This document shows, one piece after another, positions 19,756 through 27,169 of a stretch of 27,169 nucleotides of DNA. Source of the stretch: Nemertoderma westbladi. Taxonomy: Eukaryota; Xenacoelomorpha; Nemertodermatida; Nemertodermatidae. Location: contig JAUCBJ010003469.1 in the NCBI GenBank assembly GCA_032718475.1, positions 1 through 27,169 on the forward strand. The letters are read 5' to 3'. The notes under the pieces were generated by a model. It was not told the DNA's origin. It searched no databases and saw nothing but the letters and a program-made list of their open reading frames with translations. The first letter of the stretch is position 1; the number at the start of each line of letters is the position of its first letter. The position numbers and the translations under genes are program-made.

Positions 19756-20262
19756 ACGCTACTGTTAAATGGACATCACGCTACTATATGTATTATTTAA
19801 TATACGGTATGAGAGCAATATCGCACGAAGCAATGTCAGTGTGAAGAGGCAAGTCGTTTCCAAGGTCTACCCAGAGCTTGGTTTAGCCGAGACACGAGGA
19901 TCTGAACTTTGCATTCCTAATACTCTGCCTACCAATAATACTTAAATACAGTAGTGGCTTTATTGTACTTTAATAAGTACAGACATTTCATCTTACCGTA
20001 GTTACATATTTATAATATAATACGGACAGTAAGGAAAGAGAAAAAATAATTATTTCTTCGCCGTCTCACTAAATATAATATAAGTAATTACGTACGTAAT
20101 AAACACGAATATATTACACTATTCTACAAAATAATCGCCAAAATAATATTCTACTAAATTAAATAAAACGATTGTAATAAAATTACATAGTAATACATAC
20201 ATAAATATAAAAATGATAAAATAATATAAAATAATAGAGCCACACGCCCACTCCGAACGATA

Positions 20263-21911
20263 TTAAGTTGGGGAGTCCCTAGATGTCGGTTGGATTAGGG
20301 AAGTGGTCGTGGGAAGAGTTTCTTGCCTTCCATAGTTTCCGGAGAGCTCTCTGTCTCTTTCTAGTAAACATAAACGTCCCACTGGGCGATTGAGCTGTTG
20401 AGTCTCAAAGACTATCCCTGGTTTCTTAAAGTTCCGCCGCATGACGATGAGCTCTACTGATCGCACCAAACCATCGCTCGAGATATAAGTCTCGATGATA
20501 CGTCCTGTTTGCCATCGCTTACGTGGGAGATCGGGGTCCACAATAAGCACCATGTCTCCAGCGCTGACGTTTTCTTGCTGCGCAAACCACTTAGTTCGAA
20601 GTTGTAGAGTGGGCAGGTAATGTTTCTCGAAATGGTCAGCGAAACGACGGGATAGCAACTGCATAAGTTGCCAGGTTCGACGGCAGTACTCGTCTCCGTC
20701 TGTAATCTCCGATCGTGGGAGCATGGCTACGGGTTTCTTCAGTAGAAAGTGCGCGGGTGTTAACGCTTCCAGGGAATCAGGGTTTGAAGAGACTGGCATA
20801 AGCGGTCTTTCGTTGAGATAGGCGGCGATTTCCTCCATTAACGTCCGCAATAGTTCGTCGGTGAGATAAGCGCGACAAGGCACAATAAAGTGGAACGCAG
20901 TCTTCACGCTCCTAATCAATCTCTCCCAACTTCCTCCCCACCAAGGGGCGTCGGCGGCGTTGAAGGTCCAACTAGACGCTGTTATCCTTAGCTGATCGTC
21001 CACCTGTCTTTTGTTCCAGTCCTTTACGTAAGCTTGAATTTCATTGTTGGCGCCAATGAAGTTCGTTCCCTTATCCGATCTCATCGTGTTACTGGTTCCG
21101 AAGCGAGCGATCTGTCGTCGTAAACTCAACACGAAGCTGTTGGTGGATAGATCGTTTACCATATCGAGATGGATAGCTCTACAAGTCATACAAACGAAGA
21201 TGACACACCATCTCTTGACTATAGTCCGGGCACGATATACTTCAATAGGGCCAAATAAATCCACACCGGTATTAGTAAAGGGTGGTTCATAGAAGCTTAC
21301 TCTTTCCCTAGGTAATTCTGCCTCTCGCTGTGTTAAAGGCCTACTGAATGCTTTCCTACAGGGTATGCAGTTCCTAAGAACTTGGTTCAGAGCCCTACGG
21401 GGTTTATAAAAATAGTAGCGAGTTCGAATTTCGCTCAGAACTCGTTCTCTACCAGCATGGTACAGTTTGCTATGAACATCTACAATCATCTTGATTTGTA
21501 TGTCAAGATTTCTAATGAGGATGGGAAACTTAGTGTCAAAGGATAATGGAGCGTTGGTCAATCTACCTCCAACACGTATTAACCCATCTATCATGGTACT
21601 AGAGAAGCGATCCCTTAAGCGCATCTGTGGATTTCTTAACAACAGGAAATACTTATCGGAATCCTCATAGCATTGTAGGAGTCTCAGCATCTGTTTGTTG
21701 GTTTCATCATGCTCTTGGTAACTGATCTTTTCCTTTAGAAACCTGTCGGGTATCTTGTATTTAGGAAGATCTTTAATAACATGGACTCGTGCAGATGTTG
21801 ATGGAGCATCATCACTATTGGTCTTTGTTCCGGAGTAACGATGATGAAAACATCGTTTCAAATAGGTAACAGCCTTACAGAGCCGATTCCAGGAACTGTA
21901 GTGACGTATCG
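20263..21911 (-). pseudogene. pol: 3' part of BEL/Pao pol: integrase and C-terminal domain
   Basis: About 549 codons of BEL/Pao polyprotein are open without interruption, in a frame that continues to 22026. In that frame's numbering, 'YSSWNRL' (43-49) is the usual lead-in to the integrase part. The HHCC zinc domain is H185-x4-H190 ... C220-x2-C223. The catalytic triad is D256 ('GVDLFGP'), D318 ('RSDKGTNF', with Lys where Asn is usual) and E368 ('GSWERLIR'). The C-terminal BEL-type domain (DUF5641-like) runs about 485-545. Integrase inserts element cDNA into the chromosome. Gag, protease, reverse transcriptase and RNase H are missing upstream: the frame runs into a transposon-end fragment at 21912. 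It is thus a 5'-truncated copy whose remaining part is well preserved. Confidence 0.93.
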
Positions 21912-21963
21912 CTAACAGTGTCAATTCGCTAAGGCTCCGCCAACTTCGTGGCTCGCCCCACAT
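21912..21963 (-). repeat. Solo fragment of a MITE terminal repeat
   Basis: These 52 bp equal the left end of the MITE-like element at 22625, in reverse orientation. Translated in the pol frame they give the 16-residue stretch WGEPRSWRSLSELTLL, which therefore does not belong to BEL/Pao. This marks the point where the pol sequence was cut. Confidence 0.9.
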
Positions 21964-22250
21964 AGACATAAAGACATGTAATAAATACCACTGGCAGCGA
22001 CCTGACCAGAGGTAAAACGTCTGCATGAGAAGTAATCTCTGCAGAGCTCCAAAGCTACTAGTTGGAATAAACAGGTAACAAATATTATATACTCAGGGAA
22101 GGCTAATGCAATTATTATGAGCCAATGTGAGATCACTCACTCCATTGATGTTCCCTAACGACAAATAAGTTCAAATACAGGTATGAAAGCACCGAAAAAT
22201 ACAAGTTTGATACGCTTGGTGCAACTCGTATATTGCGTTTTTCCTTTCTC

Positions 22251-22602
22251 CCCGGCCCCACCCACAGCACAAGCCCCGACCCCTGCCCCTGCAATGCCTT
22301 CACCCCCAGGCACTCCCCCAGCCCCAGCCCCGACCACGTAAACATTAAAGTTGTAGAGAGGGTCTGCGGGAACAATGCGGGCGATGTGAAGGCGAGCGGC
22401 TTCTGGCACACCCTCGACGTTTCCCACTTTCGTCACCCTGACTTTCCCCAGCCGAGGATGTACCACCCTCTATCTCCATACTGTTGAACCTCCCTGTTTA
22501 TGTGGTCCTGGGCCTCAAGATGTGGGACCACCTTTTGTTGCGTCTGAAAATATTAAACATAAGTTCATTATAAAGTTAACCCTTTGAGAACGTAGGCCCT
22601 AT
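22251..22602 (-). repeat. 352-bp direct repeat, copy 1
   Basis: It is about 98.6% identical (five differences) to 24231-24582, in the same orientation at an offset of exactly 1,980 bp. On the minus strand a TTTTCAG precedes an open stretch reading 'VTKVGNVEGVPEAARLHIA' and then a Gly/Ala-rich part. I do not recognise the peptide. Copy 1 lacks the long GC-rich extension found beside copy 2. Confidence 0.97.
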
Positions 22603-22624
22603 AAAGCTAGTGAGCAGTTTGTTT

Positions 22625-23141
22625 GTGGGGCGAGCCACGAAGTTGGCGGAGCCTTAGCGAATTGACACTGTTAGGGGGTGGGTCAATTTATGCAAATAGT
22701 TGTCGTCGTCGTCGTCGTCGTCGTTGTCGTCGTCGTCGTCGTCGTTGTCGTCGTCGTCGTTACGATTTTGACATGCTAATAACTTTGTCGGATTTAAAGC
22801 TGCCAAGTTGAAAATTTGTAGGTATCAATATGAGCAAAAGTTGAGATTTTTGAGAGACTTTCAGACACCATCAGTGCAATGGTCTCCCGCTAGAGGGCCA
22901 CATGTCTAAACATTAAATGCCCTCCCATTTCTTTGCTTTTAATCCGTTTAAGCTGAAACTTGGCAGATATGTATTAGACCATTAGGTGTGACTTTCAAAG
23001 GAGGCGAATCCATCTGCAGTTCTCCAGTCTGCCGCTAGAGGGCCAACGTGACAACGACAACTATTTGCATAAATTGACCCTCCCCCTAACAGTGTCAATT
23101 CGCTAAGGCTTCGCCAACTTCGTGCTGCGCGAAGTCCCCAC
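22625..23141. mobile_element. MITE-like element with long terminal inverted repeats
   Basis: The left end GTGGGG...CACGAAGTTGGCGGAGCC, then TTAGCGAATTGACACTG, TTAGGGGG and GTCAATTTATGCAAATAG, is repeated in inverse order at the right end with few changes, giving inverted arms of about 80 bp. The left arm has a short deletion relative to the right. The 517-bp interior holds a (GTC)n microsatellite and the word CGCTAGAGGGCCA twice. There is no coding capacity. It was inserted next to a LINE fragment. I could not identify a target duplication, so the superfamily remains open. Confidence 0.85.
22702..22760 (+). repeat. (GTC)n microsatellite inside the MITE
   Basis: About 59 bp of GTC/GTT triplets lie just inside the left inverted arm. 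The runs of Arg codons read across it are a consequence of the repeat. Confidence 0.97.
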
Positions 23142-23145
23142 TTCG

Positions 23146-24111
23146 TGTAATGCCTCGTATGCCATATGTGTGCAGTTTGTTTAGAAGAATATTGTGTTGT
23201 AAAGTATCAAATGCCTTTTTAAGATCTAATGATATCAAAAAGGCCGATTCTTGCAGTTCTAGAATATTTTGTTGTCTTTCAGTTACAGTCAGTAGGGCGT
23301 CTGTTGTTGTGGAGTGTTTTCTGAATCCGTATTGATACTGTGAGAGTATAGAGTACTTGTCTAAATAAGAAATTAATTGGGAATTTATTACGCGTTCAAA
23401 TATTTTGCTGAAAACAGACAGTAATGATATTGGCCTGTAATTATTTTTATCAGATGGGTCGCCGGACTTTGATTGGTGTAATTTTGGCTGATTTAAGAGT
23501 GGTGGGGAATGAACCGGTTTTAATAGAGAAATTTATAAGATATGTTAGATGGGGTTCGATATCGTGCTGCTACTTTAACTATGGTTATAGGAAAGCTATC
23601 CTATGTTGCGGTTGAGGAGTTAAGATCTAATATATTGTAAATGGTTTAAGCGTTTGAGGTTTGAACAACTGAGAACGAGTTGGGTTTTTTATGATTTATG
23701 TAACGTGTTGGGTTATTGGTTGTAGTAGGTATGTCTCATGCAAATCGAGATCCTATTGTAGCAAAGTGGTTATTAAATACACTGCAAATCTCCTTGGTAT
23801 CAGTAGTCTCATGTTCATTACCGTTATTGTCCGTTAAAATTAGTTTCTTAGGTGACGCTTTTCTTTTTGTTCGGTGTAACGCTGAGTTTATAGTAGTCCA
23901 TGTTTTTCGCATGTTGTTCTTGTTTTTCTCAAATTAATTTGCATAATATGTTCTTTCGGCTAATTTTATGATTTTTGTGAATTTATTACAGTATTTGTTA
24001 TATTCGTTAAGTTTTTCATCAGTTTGGTTTTTTGATAGAGCTGCGTACATACTATTTTTTTATATTCATGATTTAATTATTCCAGAGGTCATCCATGGCT
24101 TTTTATCATCC
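23146..24111 (-). pseudogene. CR1/L2-like LINE reverse transcriptase fragment
   Basis: Reading the minus strand from 24111: 'KPWMTSGIIKS', then 'KNNMRKTWTTINSALHR' and 'EICSVFNNHFATIGSRFA' (the pre-RT linker), 'YRPISLLSVFSKIFERVI', 'YQYGFRKHSTTTDALLTV' (RT motif 1-2 region) and 'LISLDLKKAFDTLQHNILL' (motif A with its catalytic Asp). It ends at 'YGIRGI', where the MITE begins. Several frame changes and stops lie along the way (for example in 23480-23600 and near 24070), so it is inactive. Endonuclease, the catalytic FADD-type motif and the 3' end are absent. Class assignment is by motif resemblance. Confidence 0.9.
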
Positions 24112-24230
24112 ATTTTCATCCATGGCTCCGCCCCCGGCTCCACCACTGGCCCCGCCCCCGTCCCTGCCTCTGGCCCCACCCCGGCCCTGCTGGCCCCACC
24201 CCTGCCCCGCCCCCCGGCCATGGCCCCAGC
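24112..24230 (+). repeat. GC-rich imperfect CCCC-G/A repeat
   Basis: This 119-bp, strongly C-rich tract of GGCCCC and GCCCCC words lies between the LINE fragment and copy 2 of the 352-bp repeat. It is imperfectly periodic. Pro/Ala and Gly/Ala frames open across it on both strands are low-complexity artefacts. Confidence 0.8.
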
Positions 24231-24582
24231 CCCGGCCCCACCCCCAGCACAAGCCCCGACCCATGCCCCTGCAATGCCTTCACCCCCAGGCACTCCCCCA
24301 GCCCCAGCCCCGACCACGTAAACATTAAAGTTGTAGAGAGGGTCTGCGGGAACAATGCGGGCGATGTGAAGGCGAGCGGCTTCTGGCACACCCTCGACGT
24401 TTCCCACTTTCGTCACCCTGACTTTCCCCAGTCGAGGATGTACCACCCTCTATCTCCATACTGTTGAACCTCCCTGTTTATGTGGTCCTGGGCCTCAAGA
24501 TGTGGGACCACCTGTTGTTGCGTCTGAAAATATTAAACATAAGTTCATTATAAAGTTAACCCTTTGAGAACATAGGCCCTAT
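24231..24582 (-). repeat. 352-bp direct repeat, copy 2
   Basis: This is the counterpart of 22251-22602, with five substitutions. On the minus strand it lies upstream of the LINE RT remnant, so it might be the element's 5' region, with copy 1 derived from a second insertion. Alternatively the whole 1.98-kb block arose by a local duplication. Confidence 0.97.
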
Positions 24583-24613
24583 CCTATACGGGCCTGCCAC
24601 ATTTAGAGGGTAC

Positions 24614-24851
24614 TGTGGAAAAGCAATATTATATTTATATACTGCCATCTGACATGTCCAGTAAGCCATATAAAGGCAGCCAATAACATGTCCATTTTTA
24701 GTGTGTACATGCTACGCCGACAAGCGACAACCACTGCCAACAACAGCAAATATTAAAATGTAACCTAAGTTCGTTACTCTCGTGTATTGTTTTTGGTTAG
24801 AATAAACTTCCACTGTAACCTGTTTCTTTCCCTCAATTAATAAATAACACA
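24614..24851 (+). mobile_element. Possible solo LTR (weak)
   Basis: A 238-bp stretch starts TGTGGAAAAG and ends TAACACA. It contains TATAAAG (24669-24675) and, about 130 bp later, AATAAA (24801-24806), in LTR-like order. No flanking target duplication was found and no partner LTR exists in the window. The boundaries are guesses. Confidence 0.3.
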
Positions 24852-25004
24852 AGCTGGCAAGCCTGGAGGGTTCACGGTCCTCCTACTTAATCAGTACAAT
24901 AATAATACGTTTTCGTTCGAGTAGGCCTATGTTTCCTTTCACTTGTTCCCATCGTAGGCGACCTCATGCTCATCCCACCACGACCACGACCACCAGTTAC
25001 GAGT

Positions 25005-25275
25005 TGGGTAGGCGTCTACCGGCAACCGGTAAGTAATTACGCGCCACACGACGTCATCCCGCCATCCGCCAACATTTATACCGGTACGGTAAGCCTACCA
25101 CCTACCGGCTGGCTACCATCGCACCGTAGGTCTACCGCCTACGCGTACCGGTCAACCGGTAACGGTAGGCTACCGCGTACCGGTACAGCGGTACTCAAAG
25201 TCGTACCGGTATTGTCGTAATTGACAAATTCAGGATTAAACCGTAACCCGCTCCGGTACCGGTACCATATGCATC
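25005..25275. repeat. ACCGGT/TACCGGTA-rich patch
   Basis: At least eight ACCGGT palindromes and many TACCG words are packed in about 270 bp, mixed with CTACCG and GTAGGC words. The tract is richer in CpG than its surroundings. A short open frame across it (24966-25220) shows no domain. Confidence 0.8.
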
Positions 25276-25816
25276 TGAACGACTGGACGGTTAATCTCAT
25301 AGCATAGCTGCATAGGCCTACCGGTAGTCAGTGCGAAGTCGCCTGCGAACATGGCGAAATATTATATTTACTGCTAGGGCTAGGCTAGGACCTACTGCTG
25401 TACTGACCTATGACAGTATGAAGATAGGCAGATAGGCCTACAGTGGTCAGGTAGTACCGGTCCGGTATGCCTACTACAGGCAGACAATCAGACAGTACTA
25501 GCAGTGCTAATTAATTACCTTAATTAAATCTTCAATTAGGTCATAATGTAGGTCCAAATTTAAAAATCGGCCTCCGTTAATCGATTTAGAAATAATTCAG
25601 GTACCTCCATGCCAAATATCAGAATCATTCATTGCGTTCCCTATGACAAGATAGCTTTTTCCTAAACCAATGCGAAAACACGCAAATATAGCGCTCACAT
25701 CGCATAAATACCATCTCGACACCCAATTTTTTGTATGAGCCTTCGCCATCCCTATATCTAACTTTTGTCCAAATTTTGTTTCGATTGATTAATAAATAAC
25801 TGAGATATCGCTCTGG

Positions 25817-25847
<31 letters not shown>

Positions 25848-26384
25848 TTACGGTAATAATGGTCACTTATGTCAAAGACCGTGAACCAATAAATTGGTTG
25901 AAGGCGTAGCGTTTACGCCCCATTTTTTATGATTTTCTCACGTTAGATGCTGCCCGATTACTTCAATTTCTATAACAGGACGCAATTTTGTTGAGTCTAT
26001 GGCTGTGTTGTCTGTATGAAACCGAAAAGGTCGAACCTTACCGTGCCACTTGGTACATAATTATTACATAGATTTAAATTTAAAACAAAAGATAAATGCT
26101 AATTAGGTACCTATAAATATTTATTTGCAATAATCCTCACTCTTTGATACCCTGTGGCCAATACAACACATGCGGCAATTCAATGTGGTAGTGAAACTAA
26201 AGTAAAAAGTTCGAATAAATTTCACCTTTAACAAATTATGTTATTTAAATCTAAAATAACCTGTTAAAAACCAAAAATATTTTTGCTAATGATGGGAACC
26301 TAATTCGAGTCTCATAGCGTTAGTGAATTTTTTTATCTCATTTTTGAATAGGTTTAATTATTGTTTTAAACTATAAATTAAAAA
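25276..26384. other. Spacer with (AC)14, no gene seen
   Basis: This is AT-rich DNA with TAGGCCTA words near 25313 and 25433 and an (AC)14 microsatellite at 25817-25844. Short open frames have no recognisable content. Confidence 0.55.
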
Positions 26385-26390
26385 ACTTAC

Positions 26391-26600
26391 TTTTCGTTGC
26401 TCTCCTGTGAAGAAGAGCGACGTGGAGACTGCCACGCATGTGGACCCAGTACACGTTGCCCGTCTCCACCGAAGACGTCCGGCAGGAAAGCGTCACCCTC
26501 AATGGCCCAGACGGCCGGGCCTGGTTGTCGAAAACAGGGGCCTCTGGGCCCCTTTAACCCATGGCAAACCGCCCCCGCATACTTTCTTCATTGTTGTCTA
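26391..26600. other. GC-rich island, possible exon or relic
   Basis: About 200 bp of balanced, GC-rich sequence stands out from AT-rich flanks, with open frames of about 64 codons on the plus strand. One frame reads 'PSMAQTAGPGCRKQGPLGPF', another 'GKRHPQWPRRPGLVVENRG'. I recognise neither. It may be a small transposon relic or an exon. Confidence 0.3.
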
Positions 26601-26705
26601 GAATACAAAATGTATAATAAGTGTCAATTGATATGGGAATATTCATAAGTGAGTGTAGCCCGTGTACGTACTGTAATGCATTACGTATTTTATCAATTTA
26701 TCAAT

Positions 26706-26731
26706 CCCCCCCCCCCCCCCCCCCCCCCCCC
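26706..26731 (+). repeat. Poly(C) run, 26 bases
   Basis: There are 26 uninterrupted C residues. A G20 run lies about 215 bp downstream, so the two could pair on the same strand. Confidence 0.95.
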
Positions 26732-26946
26732 TGTCAGAAACTACAGTATAACAAACTCTCTCTTTCTCCTTCACTCATGCTGCATTACATAATTAAAAAT
26801 AAATAAAATTGTAAGTTGACGTAATAAGTTCTACAACCTACCCCCGTAAGTTGTAGATTTGCCATGTGGAGGCAAAAGACTTGCAATTCTGGGGCCTGGA
26901 ATGTGATCATATGCTGCGGGGAGGCAGCTGGCCGTGGTCGGTGAAC

Positions 26947-26966
26947 GGGGGGGGGGGGGGGGGGGG
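26947..26966 (+). repeat. Poly(G) run, 20 bases
   Basis: There are 20 uninterrupted G residues. Pro-rich frames read from the opposite strand here are artefacts of the run. The remaining sequence to 27169 is AT-rich with no gene seen. Confidence 0.95.
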
Positions 26967-27169
26967 AGTCTTGAGCTAATGACGAGGAGACGGGTCGACC
27001 GGAGGAGTGACTGCAAATACGGAAATACGAAAAAATCAACACAATATTAATGATTATTTGTTATTATTATAATATAATTTGTTGTTATTATCTGACATCA
27101 GGATATAATATCCTGCTTGAATTATTTTAGTTGGTGGCTGTGATGTCTTATTGGTCCCCTTTTTCTTGT

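Larger units (their letters stand above)
18613..20244 (-). other. Non-coding tract, candidate long LTR between pol and the ORF pair
   Basis: On the minus strand the BEL/Pao integrase stop is followed by purine-rich CGGAGTGGGCG and then TGTGGCTC at 20244, the arrangement of a polypurine tract and LTR start. The tract is AT-rich at first and becomes GC-richer near 18,660-18,830. It contains no ORF but holds a degenerate 182-bp tandem duplication. If it is an LTR it is about 1.6 kb long. The right boundary is uncertain and no second copy is in the window. Confidence 0.35.

Noticed and set aside
20263-22026. Whole 587-codon frame as one BEL/Pao protein
   Set aside because: The first ~38 codons come from a MITE end and unrelated sequence; only 21911 and below matches pol.
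22155-22466. Gly/Ala- and Pro-rich ORFs on both strands of the 352-bp repeat
   Set aside because: Several frames are open simultaneously in C-rich DNA. I describe the repeat instead; only the conserved minus-strand stretch is mentioned as a possibility.
22251-24582. The 352-bp repeats as the LTRs of one retrotransposon
   Set aside because: The ends lack TG...CA, there is no primer site or polypurine tract, and the interior holds a LINE fragment and a MITE, not gag or pol.
24966-25220. 84-codon ORF across the ACCGGT-rich patch
   Set aside because: Its openness is explained by the GC-rich, stop-poor repeat, and no domain is visible.
26621-27042. Proline-rich ORFs over the C26 and G20 runs
   Set aside because: They are homopolymer artefacts.

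Overview
This is animal genomic DNA, not bacterial. It is AT-rich, with long non-coding tracts, mono-, di- and trinucleotide runs, and dense layers of decayed or nested transposable elements. The palindromic words TAGGCCTA and TACCGGTA recur throughout, as I associate with marine invertebrates such as echinoderms; this taxon guess is an inference. I see no ordinary host gene, no tRNA or full rRNA gene and no CRISPR.

Left part (1-8,600). A broken open frame at 289-1454 reads like the nucleoprotein of a mononegavirus-like RNA virus: an endogenous viral element with one frame change and two internal stops. AT-rich spacer follows, with a GGCCGAAACGTCT minisatellite, a 25-G run and a small minus-strand relic of a dispersed 'VSDR' protein family. 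At 6899-8184 lies a clean non-autonomous hAT-type element, with matching 14-bp ends and a perfect 8-bp target duplication.

Middle part (8,600-13,134). It holds a 30-bp minisatellite open on both strands, a SAP-like broken ORF, two separated pieces of a Helitron Rep/helicase gene (the HUH motif is visible) around a perfect 50-bp palindrome, and an 84-bp tandem array split by a 247-bp SINE-like insertion. An intact Ty3/gypsy-type gag (12175-13134) follows; its start codon lies inside a tRNA-Trp-type primer binding site. No pol follows it.

Right-centre (13,135-22,030, minus strand). Read 5' to 3' on the minus strand, this contains the 3' part of a BEL/Pao pol (integrase with HHCC, D-D-E and the C-terminal domain), a 1.65-kb non-coding tract that may contain a long LTR, then two long intact ORFs almost abutting in different frames: 274 aa and about 1,140 aa. 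I recognise neither. The long one has a coiled coil, three consecutive zinc-knuckle-like motifs and a very basic tail, which is Gag-like architecture at an unusual size. This pair is the most novel content of the window: possibly the structural-protein module of an undescribed LTR element or of an endogenised virus.

Right end (22,030-27,169). A 352-bp sequence occurs twice, 1,980 bp apart, at about 98.6% identity. Between the copies lie a 517-bp MITE-like element with long inverted ends and a CR1/L2-like LINE reverse transcriptase pseudogene. Beyond are a weak solo-LTR candidate, an ACCGGT-rich patch, an (AC)14 tract and long C and G homopolymers.
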